Shown piece by piece: positions 45,803 to 54,793 of a DNA stretch of 64,000 nucleotides. Under the pieces are notes generated by a model. The model saw nothing but the letters and a program-made list of their open reading frames with translations, was not told where the DNA came from and ran no database searches. How positions within the stretch are numbered: the first letter of the stretch is position 1; each line of letters opens with the position of its first letter. Position numbers and translations under genes: made by a program. Source of the stretch: Casimicrobiaceae bacterium (GTDB lineage: Bacteria; Pseudomonadota; Gammaproteobacteria; Burkholderiales; Casimicrobiaceae). The DNA lies in the NCBI GenBank assembly GCA_026646885.1, contig JAPKHK010000001.1, positions 62,001 through 126,000 on the forward strand, given 5' to 3'.

Positions 45803-46591
45803 ATGCTTCGTTTGCTCGCGGGTGTGCGCTTGGCGCGCGTGGGACTGCATTTGGCCTATGGCATGGCGACGGTCGGTGTGATCTACCCCTGGGCCCGGCG
45901 ACCCTTGAGGCTATGGCTGAAACGGCGATGGTCCCGGCAGCTGCTGGATATTCTGGGGTTGCGGCTGGAGGGCGATGCGCGCCACTGGCCCGCCTCCGGC
46001 CTCGTGGTCGCCAACCATATTTCTTGGCTCGACATCTTCGTGCTCAACGCGATGGCTCCCAGCGCTTTCGTCAGCAAGGCCGAAGTGCGCGGCTGGCCGG
46101 GCATTGGCTGGTTGTGCGAGCGTACCGAAACGGTGTTTCTACCTCGGGGCAGTCGCAGCGCGGCGCGCGTCGCCGGCGCGCTGATCAGCCAGCGTTTGGC
46201 CGCAGGGTGGCGAGTCGCCGTGTTTCCCGAGGGCACCACCGGCAATGGGTCCAGCCTGCTGCCGTTCCATGGCGCCTTGTTTCAGGCGGCGGTGGCAACG
46301 GGAAGCGCGGTGCAGCCGGTCGCGCTGCGCTATCGCGATGACCGGGGCCAGCGGTCCGAGGCGCCGGTCTATTGTGGTGATACGAGCCTCGTTCAGTCGC
46401 TCTACCGCATTGCCGCAACCAGCGGCCTGCGTGCGCGTGTGGAGACCCTGCCGGCGCTGTCGGCCGCCGATCAGGATCGCCGCGCTCTGGCCGCGGCGGC
46501 CCGCGGAGCCATCGGGGCAGCGCTAGGGCTGATATCCGAGGAGGACGATAGCGCTGCCAGTACCGTGGAACTCAGCCTGGCACCGGCATGA
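45803..46591 (+). CDS. olsA: Lysophospholipid/lyso-ornithine lipid acyltransferase (PlsC/OlsA family)
   Basis: 262 residues. An N-terminal membrane segment precedes the acyltransferase motifs: NHISWLDIF (HX4D), SKAEVRGWPGIGWL, a TVFLPRGSR motif, VFPEGTTGNGSSLLPFHGALF and VQPVALRY. These transfer an acyl group from acyl-ACP/CoA. Adjacent to olsB it most likely completes ornithine lipid, though PlsC-type activity on lysophosphatidate is possible. Its 3' end overlaps the convergent phoR 3' end by 20 bases, leaving no room for an intergenic terminator. Confidence 0.88.
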   Translation: MLRLLAGVRLARVGLHLAYGMATVGVIYPWARRPLRLWLKRRWSRQLLDILGLRLEGDARHWPASGLVVANHISWLDIFVLNAMAPSAFVSKAEVRGWPGIGWLCERTETVFLPRGSRSAARVAGALISQRLAAGWRVAVFPEGTTGNGSSLLPFHGALFQAAVATGSAVQPVALRYRDDRGQRSEAPVYCGDTSLVQSLYRIAATSGLRARVETLPALSAADQDRRALAAAARGAIGAALGLISEEDDSAASTVELSLAPA

Positions 46592-47873
46592 CCCGCCAAG
46601 CAGGGAATACGGCTGCGAAGGTGCTGCCGGCGCCAAGCACCGAGTGTATGTCGAGCGTCGCCTGGTGACGCAGCAAGACGTGCTTCACGATCGCCAGACC
46701 GAGACCGGTGCCGCCGGTGTCGCGCGATCGTCCGCGATCGACGCGGTAGAACCGCTCGGTGAGTCGGGGAATGTGCTCGTCGGCGATGCCAATGCCCGTG
46801 TCCTCGACGCTGTATACCCCACGCCCGTCGCGCACTGCCCATTGCAGGAGAATGCGTCCGCCTTCAGGGGTATAGCGCACTGCGTTGCTGACCAGGTTGG
46901 AGAAGGCGCTGCGCAGTTCCTCGCGACTCCCTCTGAGTCGGGCCGGCGCCGCTTCGGCGAGCAGAACGTGCCTACCGGCCGACAGGCGCAGCCCTTCGAG
47001 GCGCAGATCCTCGATCAACTCGACCATGTCCACTTCTTCCTCGCGAGGAGTCTGGTTCTCATCGTCGAGACGAGAGAGCGTGAGGAGGTCGTCGATCAGA
47101 CGCAGCATGCGTCGAGCCTGATCGTCCATCAAGTGCATTTGCCGCCTACCCGTCTCGCTGCGCGGGGTGTCGTCTTCGAGCAGATGCTCGAGAAAACCAG
47201 TGATGACCGTCAGCGGCGTGCGCAGTTCATGCGAGACGTTGGCCACGAAGTCGCGGCGCATGGCATCGGCGCGCTCGATCTGAGTGACATCGAAGCTGAT
47301 GAAGAGCTTGCGATTCTTTCCAAAACGTACCACTTCCAAGGACAACACCATGCCTTTGCGCTCGGCCGGCCGATAGAGCAGAGTATCGCCCTCCTGTCCT
47401 TGGGCGATGAGGTCGGGAAGGCGGGGGAGCCGCACCAGGTTGGTGAGAAGCAAACCATGGTCCCGATCGCCGCGCAGCCCGAGATGCTGCTCGGCAACAC
47501 GGTTGCACCAGACAATGCGGTCATCGCCGTCCAGAATCACCAAGCCGTCGGGAGAGGCCTCCGCTGCCTGGCTGAAAACCTCCATTTCGCCTTGGATGCG
47601 AGTGACCGCCTTTCTTTCGCGCAGCAGCACGCGGTGCAAGCCGACAAAGGCGTTGCCCCAACTCCCCCAGGCATCGGGAATCTCGCGTTTGTCCGGCTCC
47701 TTGAGCCAGCGCTGGAGGCGAGCAAGGTGGGCGTGGTGGTAGAGGAGCAGACTGAGCAGGGCAAACGCCGCCAGCGCGACGGCGGCCAGGGGTCCGAAAA
47801 TGAAGCCCGTTAGCGTGGCGACCGCGGCGACGCCCAAGAGGCGCGAGAGCAGGCCCAGCCAAACGGCGGCCAT
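46572..47873 (-). CDS. phoR: Phosphate regulon sensor histidine kinase
   Basis: 433 residues from the ATG at 47873. Two close N-terminal membrane segments (AAVWLGLLSRLLGVAAVATLTGFIF and GPLAAVALAAFALLSLLLYH), no large periplasmic sensor, then a PAS domain (ASPDGLVILDGDDRIVWCN), the H-box FVANVSHELRTPLTVI, N-box FSNLVSNAVRYTP, and G-boxes DTGIGI and GGTGLGLAIV. It phosphorylates PhoB when Pst/PhoU signal phosphate shortage. Last gene of the pst-pho operon; 14 bases from phoB. Confidence 0.95.
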   Translation of the reverse strand: MAAVWLGLLSRLLGVAAVATLTGFIFGPLAAVALAAFALLSLLLYHHAHLARLQRWLKEPDKREIPDAWGSWGNAFVGLHRVLLRERKAVTRIQGEMEVFSQAAEASPDGLVILDGDDRIVWCNRVAEQHLGLRGDRDHGLLLTNLVRLPRLPDLIAQGQEGDTLLYRPAERKGMVLSLEVVRFGKNRKLFISFDVTQIERADAMRRDFVANVSHELRTPLTVITGFLEHLLEDDTPRSETGRRQMHLMDDQARRMLRLIDDLLTLSRLDDENQTPREEEVDMVELIEDLRLEGLRLSAGRHVLLAEAAPARLRGSREELRSAFSNLVSNAVRYTPEGGRILLQWAVRDGRGVYSVEDTGIGIADEHIPRLTERFYRVDRGRSRDTGGTGLGLAIVKHVLLRHQATLDIHSVLGAGSTFAAVFPAWRVMPVPG

Positions 47874-47887
47874 GGATCGGGCGAGGG

Positions 47888-48586
47888 CTAGCGCGGTAGA
47901 GCGAGCTTGTAGCCCGCGCCGCGCACGGTTTTCACCAATTCCTCGCCCTTGGGCCCGAGAGCCTGACGCAAGCGCCGAATGCGCACATCCACGGTGCGTT
48001 CCTCGATGAAGACGTGATCTCCCCAAACTTGGTCGAGCACCTGAGTCCGGCTAAAAACCCGCCCGGGATGAGCCATGAAGAAGCGCAGAAGGCGGAATTC
48101 GGTCGGCGCGAGTTCAACTGGCTGTCCCTCGACCGTCACTTCGTGGGAGATCGGATCGAGATGCAAGGGCCCGACGGTCAGGCTGGTCTCCGCGGCGTGA
48201 GGCGCTCGGCGCCTCAGTACGGCCTGGATGCGGGCCAGCAGCTCGCGCGGACTGAAGGGCTTGACCAGATAGTCGTCGGCGCCCTGTTCCAGACCCGCGA
48301 CCCGATCAGATTCCTCGCCGCGCGCGGTCACCATGATGATGGGAAGGTTCTCGGTGCGCGTGGCGTCTCGAAGCTGGCGTGCCAGTGCAAGCCCCGACAT
48401 CTTTGGCAGCATCCAATCGATTAGGACGATGTCGGGAAGTATCAGCTTTAGCGCGGCCAGCGCCTCTTCGGCACTTGTCGCGGTAGTGGCCTTCATGCCG
48501 GACTTCTCCAGCGTGAAGCGAATCAGCTCCTGGATGGCGAGATCGTCTTCGACGATCAGGGCGTTAGTGGCCATTGCGCCGCTCAT
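47888..48586 (-). CDS. phoB: Phosphate regulon response regulator
   Basis: 232 residues if started at the ATG at 48586 that overlaps the phoU stop; a second ATG four codons in (48574) gives the more usual N-terminus. Receiver with acidic pair IVEDD, phospho-acceptor Asp57 in VLIDWMLP, Thr in MVTARG and Lys in YLVKPFSP. The OmpR-type winged helix has LAPTEFRLLRFFMAHPGRVFSR and RTVDVRIRRLRQAL. Activates Pho regulon promoters, including presumably the pstS promoter at 53090-53123. Confidence 0.97.
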   Translation of the reverse strand: MSGAMATNALIVEDDLAIQELIRFTLEKSGMKATTATSAEEALAALKLILPDIVLIDWMLPKMSGLALARQLRDATRTENLPIIMVTARGEESDRVAGLEQGADDYLVKPFSPRELLARIQAVLRRRAPHAAETSLTVGPLHLDPISHEVTVEGQPVELAPTEFRLLRFFMAHPGRVFSRTQVLDQVWGDHVFIEERTVDVRIRRLRQALGPKGEELVKTVRGAGYKLALPR

Positions 48587-49290
48587 TGCCCCTCAGGGGC
48601 GGTTGGTGACGGGATCGTGGTGTGCCGCACGTCGGTGCCGCGTACGATGTAGATGATCTGCTCGGCGATGTTCTTGGCGTGATCGCCGATGCGTTCGATC
48701 GCCTTGGCGATCCAAACGATGTCGAGCGCCGTGGATATGGTGCGCGGATCTTCCATCATGTAGGTGACGAGCTGCCGGACGATGCCGCGAAATTCTCCAT
48801 CGATGGTGGCATCCTCGGCAATGATCCGCTCCGCTTCCTCGGCATCGAGCCGCGCCATGGCATCGAGCACGCGGCGCAGCATGGTTACCGCCAAATGGCC
48901 CGCATGACGCACGTCTGCCGAGCGCGGAATCAGCAGTCGGCCCCGGTCGTAGATCTGCTTGGCCATGCGCGCGATCTTTTCGGCTTCATCGCCGGTGCGT
49001 TCGAGATCGGTCACGATCTTGCTCACCGCCATGATCAAGCGCAAATCGCTGGCTGCCGGCTGTCGGCGTGCGACGATGTGGGCGCAGGCATCGTCGATTT
49101 CCACTTCGTAGCTATTGACCTGACGATCGGCGTCGTTGACGCGAGCCATCAGATCGTAGTTGCCAGTCGAAAAACACTCGATTGCCGACAGAATTTGTGA
49201 CTCGACCAGTCCTCCCATCTGCAAGACGCGGGAACGAACGTCTTCGAGGTCTGAGTCGTACTGCTTGGATAAGTGTTCGGTATAGGGCAT
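48583..49290 (-). CDS. phoU: Phosphate signalling complex protein PhoU
   Basis: 235 residues from the ATG at 49290 with AAGGAG upstream; the longer frame to 49377 lies in pstB. Two three-helix bundles with the metal-binding repeats KIVTDLERTGDEAEKIARM and WIAKAIERIGDHAKNIAEQ (E/DxxxD motif). It connects PstB to PhoR and represses the regulon at high phosphate. Lies between pstB and phoB. Confidence 0.97.
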   Translation of the reverse strand: MPYTEHLSKQYDSDLEDVRSRVLQMGGLVESQILSAIECFSTGNYDLMARVNDADRQVNSYEVEIDDACAHIVARRQPAASDLRLIMAVSKIVTDLERTGDEAEKIARMAKQIYDRGRLLIPRSADVRHAGHLAVTMLRRVLDAMARLDAEEAERIIAEDATIDGEFRGIVRQLVTYMMEDPRTISTALDIVWIAKAIERIGDHAKNIAEQIIYIVRGTDVRHTTIPSPTAPEGQ

Positions 49291-49300
49291 GACGCTCTCC

Positions 49301-50092
49301 TTAGCCGAAGCGGCCGGTAATGTAGGCTTCGGTCTGCGGGTTTTTTGGCTTGATGAAAATGTCGTCAGTCCAGCCATATTCGATCATTTCGCCAAGATAC
49401 ATGTAAGCGGTGAAATCGGAAACCCTCGCCGCTTGCTGCATGTTGTGGGTCACGATGAGGATGGTGAGCTTCTGCTTCAGTTCACCGATCAGCTCCTCGA
49501 TGCTGGCGGTGGCGATGGGGTCCAGCGCCGAGGTCGGCTCGTCGAAGAGCAAAATCTCGGGTTCGGTCGCCAAGGCGCGGGCGATGCACAGGCGCTGCTG
49601 CTGGCCCCCGGAAAGGTTGAAGGCCAACTCGTGCAAGCGATCTTTCACTTCATTCCACAGTGCCGCGCCGCGCAAGGCTTCTTCGACTTTCTCTTCCAGT
49701 ATGGCGCGTTTGTTGATGTTGCGCACCCGCAAGCCGTAGGCGATGTTCTCGAAAATGGTCTTGGGGAAGGGATTGGGCTTCTGGAAAACCATCGACAAGC
49801 GCATGCGCACTTCAATCGGGTCGACGCCTCTGTCCAGCAAATTCACGTTGTCCGGCAAAAGGCGAATTTCGCCTTCATAACGATTGCCCGGATAAAGATC
49901 GTGCATGCGGTTGAAGCAACGCAAGAAAGTCGATTTGCCGCAACCCGAGGGGCCAATCAGCGCCGTGACGCGCTTTTCGTAGATCGGCATTTCGATGGTC
50001 TTGAGGGCGTGGAAATCGCCGTAGTAGAAATTGAGCGCCTGTGCCTTGGCCTTGAGGGGCAAGGAGTCCAGGGCGGGTTTGGGGTCAGCCAT
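49301..50092 (-). CDS. pstB: Phosphate ABC transporter ATP-binding protein
   Basis: 263 residues. Walker A GPSGCGKS, family-specific [14 protein letters not shown] and [21 protein letters not shown], signature [16 protein letters not shown], Walker [14 protein letters not shown] and switch His in [10 protein letters not shown]. Energises phosphate import through PstC/PstA. Standard position between pstA and phoU. Confidence 0.98.
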   Translation of the reverse strand: MADPKPALDSLPLKAKAQALNFYYGDFHALKTIEMPIYEKRVTALIGPSGCGKSTFLRCFNRMHDLYPGNRYEGEIRLLPDNVNLLDRGVDPIEVRMRLSMVFQKPNPFPKTIFENIAYGLRVRNINKRAILEEKVEEALRGAALWNEVKDRLHELAFNLSGGQQQRLCIARALATEPEILLFDEPTSALDPIATASIEELIGELKQKLTILIVTHNMQQAARVSDFTAYMYLGEMIEYGWTDDIFIKPKNPQTEAYITGRFG

Positions 50093-50098
50093 GTTGGA

Positions 50099-51022
50099 TC
50101 ACCACTTGATGTTGCGGCGGATGCGGTACCTGAGCCAGATGGCCAGACCGTTCATCGCCAAGGTCATGAAGACGAGCACGAAACCCGCCGCGGCGGCGTT
50201 GGCTTGGAAAGCCGGATCGGGTCGCGAAGTCCAGTTGAAAATCTGGATGGGCATGACCGTAAACGGCGATTTCAGCCACTCGAAGGAAAGGAAAGGGAAT
50301 TCCATGCCGATGGGCGATGGCGGCAAGAAGGCGATAAAGGTGAGGGCGCCGACGGTGATGATCGGCGCGGTTTCGCCGATCGCGCGGGCCATGCCGATAA
50401 TCACGCCGGTCAAGATGCCGCCGGTGGAGTAGGGCAGGATATGCCCTTGCACCACTTGCCACTTGGTTGCACCCAGAGCATAGGCCGCTTCACGAATCGC
50501 GCCGGGGATCGCCCGAATGGCCTCGCGCGTGGCGACGATCACCACCGGCAGGATCAAGAGCGCCAAGGTGAGGCCGGCGGTGGCGACCGATTGACCGAGC
50601 CCGAACTGGTATACGAAAAGACCCAAAGCCAGCAGGCCATAAACGATGGACGGCACGCCGGCGAGGTTGCTGATGTTGATTTCGATGATATGCGTGATCC
50701 AGTTGCTGGGCGCATATTCTTCGAGATAGATACCCGCCGCGACGCCCAAGGGTACGGCCACGATGGCGGTGACGATCATTACCATGGTGGTGCCGATCCA
50801 GGCGGAAAGAATGCCCGCCTGACCCGCGCGGCGCGAGGGGAATTCGGTGAAGAACTCCGGGCGCAGGCGCACGAATCCGTCGATCAGCATGTCCACGAAA
50901 AGCGTGACGAAGGTCAGGAGGCCCACCGCCAGGCAAAGCAGACCGATTAGGCCGAAGATCACGTCCCAGCGCTTGTGCCGGGCAATCAGGGCGCGGATTT
51001 CCGCGACGTCTTGACGAATCAT
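50099..51022 (-). CDS. pstA: Phosphate ABC transporter permease PstA
   Basis: 307 residues with six membrane segments and the binding-protein-dependent permease loop REAAYALGATKWQVVQGHILPYSTGGILTGVIIGMARAIGETAP. It forms the membrane channel with PstC, which ends one base before its start region. A long cytoplasmic N-terminus (AEIRALIARHKRWDVIFG) is normal. A large antisense open frame over pstB-pstA is not a gene. Confidence 0.96.
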   Translation of the reverse strand: MIRQDVAEIRALIARHKRWDVIFGLIGLLCLAVGLLTFVTLFVDMLIDGFVRLRPEFFTEFPSRRAGQAGILSAWIGTTMVMIVTAIVAVPLGVAAGIYLEEYAPSNWITHIIEINISNLAGVPSIVYGLLALGLFVYQFGLGQSVATAGLTLALLILPVVIVATREAIRAIPGAIREAAYALGATKWQVVQGHILPYSTGGILTGVIIGMARAIGETAPIITVGALTFIAFLPPSPIGMEFPFLSFEWLKSPFTVMPIQIFNWTSRPDPAFQANAAAAGFVLVFMTLAMNGLAIWLRYRIRRNIKW

Positions 51023-51023
51023 T

Positions 51024-51971
51024 TCAGTAGCGCTCCCGATATTTCTGGCGCAACCAATAGCCGATGATGTTGAAGATCAAGGTCATCAGCATCAGGGTGA
51101 GGCCGGCGGCAAAAATCGTCTGATAACCGATGCTGCCGTGGGGCAAGTCACCGAGCGCCACTTGCACGATGAAGGCAGTGATGGTGGCGGCCGGTTCCAT
51201 GGGGTTCCACGTAAGGTTAGGCTGCATACCGGCGGCGACGGCCAAGATCATGGTTTCGCCCACGGCGCGGGAGATGCCCAGGATATACGCGGCCATCAGG
51301 CCGGAAAAGGCTGCGGGCACCACCACCCGCGTGGCGGTCTGAAAACGCGTGGCGCCCATGGCGTAGGAGCCTTCGCGCAGGCTCATGGGCACGGCGCGCA
51401 TGGCATCTTCAGCGATCGAGGAGACCGTGGGGATGATCATGATGCCCATGACCAAACCGGCCGAGAGCAGGTTGAATCCGGGTAGCTCTGGGAAAATCTT
51501 CTGCAGCAGCGGCGTGACGAAAAGCAGCGCGAAGTAACCATACACGATGGTCGGTACGCCGGAGAGCAGTTCCAGTAGAGGTTTGGCGATTTCGCGGATG
51601 CGCTGCCCCGCGAACTCGGACAGATAGATGGCGATGATGGTGCCCAGCGGAATCGCCACTAGCAATGCAACCGCGGAGCTGACCAGTGTACCCGACAGCA
51701 GCACCATGATACCGAAATGGGCGTCGTCGAACAGCGGTGTCCATTGGGTATCGAAGAGGAAATCGCGCAGCGGCACGTGGCTGAAGAAAACCGCCGACTC
51801 GGAAACCAGAATGTAGACGATGCCGACGGTGGTAAATACCGAAACCAGTGCCGCAAAGAATAGGATCGCTTCGATGATCCGCTCTTTGATGTGGCGCGAA
51901 GCACGGTGAGCCAGACGGCTTTGGGCGGGAGACATGGCGTCGGTGAGGGGTAGGGCGACAGGGTTGCTCAT
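51024..51971 (-). CDS. pstC: Phosphate ABC transporter permease PstC
   Basis: 315 residues, six predicted membrane segments, a large first periplasmic loop (FFSHVPLRDFLFDTQWTPL, typical of PstC) and the permease motif REGSYAMGATRFQTATRVVVPAAFSGLMAAYILGISRAVGET. It pairs with PstA. It is separated from pstS by a hairpin at 52001-52036 that probably reduces its transcription relative to pstS. Confidence 0.96.
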   Translation of the reverse strand: MSNPVALPLTDAMSPAQSRLAHRASRHIKERIIEAILFFAALVSVFTTVGIVYILVSESAVFFSHVPLRDFLFDTQWTPLFDDAHFGIMVLLSGTLVSSAVALLVAIPLGTIIAIYLSEFAGQRIREIAKPLLELLSGVPTIVYGYFALLFVTPLLQKIFPELPGFNLLSAGLVMGIMIIPTVSSIAEDAMRAVPMSLREGSYAMGATRFQTATRVVVPAAFSGLMAAYILGISRAVGETMILAVAAGMQPNLTWNPMEPAATITAFIVQVALGDLPHGSIGYQTIFAAGLTLMLMTLIFNIIGYWLRQKYRERY

Positions 51972-52000
51972 GATAGCGAACTCGCGCAGGTGACAACAAG

Positions 52001-52036
52001 AAAACAGGCCGACCGTGTTAATCCGCGGCCGGCCTG
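52001..52036 (-). terminator. Partial terminator between pstS and pstC
   Basis: On the minus strand CAGGCCG-G-CCG pairs with CGG-T-CGGCCTG (11 pairs including one G-T) around a 10-base loop, followed by TTTTCTT. It lies 15 bases after the pstS stop and 30 before pstC. As in other pst operons it likely lets only part of the transcripts through, giving excess binding protein. Confidence 0.75.
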
Positions 52037-52051
52037 GGCAAAACGCATTGC

Positions 52052-53056
52052 TTAGTGTTTGCCTTCGCGGATCAGCAGTTCCTCGACTTTGACCCCCACT
52101 TCGGCCTTGCCGCCGAAACCGGTACCAAGCTTCTTGGCTTTGAAGTTCTTCATGGCCTGATCATAGTGCGCCTGGGCCAGCGGCACATAGCCGACTTCTT
52201 TGGTGAGCTTGGTCGCATGCGCCAAGTAGAACTCGACGAATTCACGAACTTCCGGGCGTTCCATCGCCTTGCTGCTGACGTAGATGAAAATCGGGCGCGC
52301 GAGCGGCTGGTAGCTGCCGTCCATGACCGTTTCCAAAGACGGGGGAACCGCTTTGTTGCCGCCCTTCTTGACGATGGGCACGGCTTTGAGCTTGTCCTTG
52401 TTCTCCGCATAGTAGGCCATGCCGAAATAGCCGATGGCATTGACGTCGCGCGAGACGCCCTGCACCAGCACGTTGTCGTCTTCGGAGGCGGTGTAGTCAC
52501 CGCGGCTGGCCTTCTCCTTGCCATTGATGGCGTCGGTGAAGTAGTCGAAAGTACCCGAATCCGCGCCCGGGCCGAAGAGCTTGAGGGGAGCATCAGGCCA
52601 GGCCGGGTTGACCTGGTTCCAGCGCGTGACCTTGGTCTGGGCGCTCGGTTCCCACATGGTCTTCAGTTCCTCGACCTTCAGTTCCTTGATCCAGGAATTC
52701 TTCGGGTTGATCACGATGGTCAGGGCGTCGAAGGCGACCGGCAGTTCAACGTATTTGATGCCGGCGGCCGCGCAAACGTCCATCTCCTTTTGCAGGATCG
52801 GGCGCGAGGCGTCGGAAATGTCGGTCTCGCCGCGGCAGAATTTCTTGAAACCGCCGCCGGTGCCGGAAATGCCGACCGTCACTTTGATAGCGTTTTTCTT
52901 GGCCTTCTGGAACTCTTCGGCCACCGCCTCGGTGATCGGATAGACGGTGGACGAACCATCCACCTTGACGATGTTTGCCTGTGCAAAGGCGACGCTCGCG
53001 GCGCTGGCGCTCAGCGCGAAGGCGAGAAGGTTACGATTGAATTGCGGGTTGAACAT
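52052..53056 (-). CDS. pstS: Phosphate-binding periplasmic protein PstS
   Basis: 334 residues with a Sec signal (LLAFALSASAASVAFAQA). Phosphate-contacting motifs are present: DGSSTVYPITEAVAEEF, GISGTGGGFKKFCRGETDISDASRP and GPGADSGTFDYFTDAI. AAGRGEW-like sequence is replaced by YYAENKDKLKAV in the region typical of this subfamily. Ribosome site AAGGAG at 8-base spacing. First gene of the operon, behind a Pho box. Confidence 0.96.
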   Translation of the reverse strand: MFNPQFNRNLLAFALSASAASVAFAQANIVKVDGSSTVYPITEAVAEEFQKAKKNAIKVTVGISGTGGGFKKFCRGETDISDASRPILQKEMDVCAAAGIKYVELPVAFDALTIVINPKNSWIKELKVEELKTMWEPSAQTKVTRWNQVNPAWPDAPLKLFGPGADSGTFDYFTDAINGKEKASRGDYTASEDDNVLVQGVSRDVNAIGYFGMAYYAENKDKLKAVPIVKKGGNKAVPPSLETVMDGSYQPLARPIFIYVSSKAMERPEVREFVEFYLAHATKLTKEVGYVPLAQAHYDQAMKNFKAKKLGTGFGGKAEVGVKVEELLIREGKH

Positions 53057-53089
53057 GAAAGGGGCTCCTTGTTGGGGTAGGCGGAGCGC

Positions 53090-53123
53090 AGTTTATTGAA
53101 GCTTGGTTACGGCAATGTGACAG
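53090..53123 (-). promoter_or_regulatory. Pho box and -10 region before pstS
   Basis: On the minus strand CTGTCAC (53123-53117), a 4-base spacer ATTG and CCGTAAC (53112-53106) match the PhoB direct repeat (consensus CTGTCAT-N4-CTGTCAT; first half 6 of 7). TAAACT (53095-53090) follows 10 bases later, the usual distance for a PhoB-dependent -10. pstS starts 34 bases further on. Confidence 0.75.
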
Positions 53124-53143
53124 ACCCCGGGAAATTGCAAAAA

Positions 53144-54613
53144 TCAATCGGCCGGAACGGTGCGGTCGCGCGCCCAGAGGCGCAGATAGGCGATTTTCTC
53201 GGCCATGACGACCGCCAAGGGTTTGGTGCGCGCCATTTCGGCGGCCACTTGGGCGCCCTCCAGGGGTTTGTTTTCCAGTCGCGCCGCATACATGGCGGCC
53301 ACCACGGCCTGTTCCAGTTCGGCCCCCGAAAAACCCTCCGCGGCGCGAGCCAGGGCGGGCAGATCGAAGGAATCCAGCGCATGCCCTCGCCGCTTGAGAT
53401 GGATGGCGAGGATTTCGGCGCGCTGGGCTTCGGCGGGAAGATCGACGAAAAAAATTTCGTCCACCCGGCCTTTGCGCACCAGCTCCGGGGGCAGGCGTTC
53501 GATGTCGTTGGAGGTGGCGATCATGAAAACGCGCGCCTTGCGCTCGGCCATCCAAGTGAGCAGCGTACCCAAGAGGCGTCGGCTTTCGCCGCCGTCGGCA
53601 TCGCTGGTGGCCAAGCCCTTTTCGATTTCGTCCAGCCACAGCACGCAGGGCGCCATGGCGTCGGCCACCTTGAGGGATTCGCGCAGATTGCGCTCGGTTT
53701 CGCCCAGGTATTTGTTGTACAGAGCGCCAAAGTCGAGCCGCAACAGGGGCACGCCCCAGGCCGAGGCCACCGCCTTGGCGGCCATGCTCTTACCGCAGCC
53801 TTGCACACCCAGGAGCAGGATGCCTTTGGGCACTTCCAGGCGGGTGACCGCCGGGTCGCCCAGGAACGCCTCCCGGCGGGCGAGAAGCCAGCGCTTGAGC
53901 TGGCTCAGGCCGGCGAGGTCGTCGAGTTTGACGCTCGCGTTTTCCAGCGACAAGACGCCCTCTCGCCCCAGCAGTTCGCGCTTGGCCTGGTAGATGCGTC
54001 CGAAGTCAGACAGGGTCAGCGTGCCATCATCGAGCAACACCTGGCGGATGACGCGCCGAGCGTCTTCTGCGCCCAGACCGGCGAGGTGTTGCAGCAGACC
54101 ATCCACCGCTTCCGGCTCCCCCATGGGTTCGCGGTCGGGGAACGCGGCGCGGATTTGCGCCACCTCCTGCTTGAGAATGGCCAGAACCTCCTCCTTGGAT
54201 AGGTTGGGCAAATCGAACACAGCGGCGATTTTCTCGAGATCCGGCGGCAGTTTCATCCCGTGTCCGAGCAGAAAAACGGTGCGCCCTTCGCGCGCCAAAG
54301 CGTCTTTGAGCAGGCGCACATGCACGGGTTCTTCCAAGAACGGGTGCAGGTCGATCAACAGATAAACCCCAGGGGACGCCGCGGCCGCGAGATGGCGCAA
54401 CAAGTCCAGTGGTTTGGCCAATTCGGTGACGGGGGGGACCGACTGGTCGTGTCGTGCCAGGCCTTCGCTCACTTTCCACCGATAGCATGGTTGTGCGTGC
54501 TTTCTGGCCAGGGCCTCGACGAGCGCCATGGCACGGGCTTCTTCGTGGGTATCGATGGCGATGAGGTGGAACTTCGCTTCGACCAAGAGCTCCAGTTCGC
54601 GCGGCAAATCCAT
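53144..54613 (-). CDS. AAA family ATPase of the Ycf46 type
   Basis: 489 residues from the ATG at 54613 (MDLPRELELLVEAKFHLIAI). The N-terminal ~200 residues form the Ycf46-type domain with a degenerate P-loop fold (YLLIDLHPFLEEPVHVRLLKD). The AAA core has GLSQLKRWLLARREAFLGD, Walker A GVQGCGKS, pore-loop region ALYNKYLGETERNLRESL, Walker B CVLWLDEIEKGL, and RKGRVDEIFFVDLP with the arginine finger. Known members occur in cyanobacteria and plastids, where a role in carbon uptake has been proposed, and in scattered proteobacteria. It is divergent from the OmpA/VWA/TelA run with 180 bases between; a shared role is inference. Confidence 0.85.
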   Translation of the reverse strand: MDLPRELELLVEAKFHLIAIDTHEEARAMALVEALARKHAQPCYRWKVSEGLARHDQSVPPVTELAKPLDLLRHLAAAASPGVYLLIDLHPFLEEPVHVRLLKDALAREGRTVFLLGHGMKLPPDLEKIAAVFDLPNLSKEEVLAILKQEVAQIRAAFPDREPMGEPEAVDGLLQHLAGLGAEDARRVIRQVLLDDGTLTLSDFGRIYQAKRELLGREGVLSLENASVKLDDLAGLSQLKRWLLARREAFLGDPAVTRLEVPKGILLLGVQGCGKSMAAKAVASAWGVPLLRLDFGALYNKYLGETERNLRESLKVADAMAPCVLWLDEIEKGLATSDADGGESRRLLGTLLTWMAERKARVFMIATSNDIERLPPELVRKGRVDEIFFVDLPAEAQRAEILAIHLKRRGHALDSFDLPALARAAEGFSGAELEQAVVAAMYAARLENKPLEGAQVAAEMARTKPLAVVMAEKIAYLRLWARDRTVPAD

Positions 54614-54793
54614 GGTGGCGTCAGGCAGGCAGAGTGGCAAGGCGAGTATGATCTTACGTGAAACCGGGCCAACGCAACAAAACTTCGTGCCGCGAGGCAG
54701 GGCCGGTCGACGCGCCGCAAAAGCCGCAAATTGTGAGATCATCGCGTCGGGCAAAATTCCGCCCGGTCAAGCAATTGCCTGAAAGGAACTTGC

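Noticed and set aside
49289-50950. 553-residue plus-strand open frame antisense to pstB and pstA
   Set aside because: Translation is His/Gly/Asp-rich low-quality sequence and mirrors the third-position GC bias of the real genes; pstB and pstA are unambiguous.
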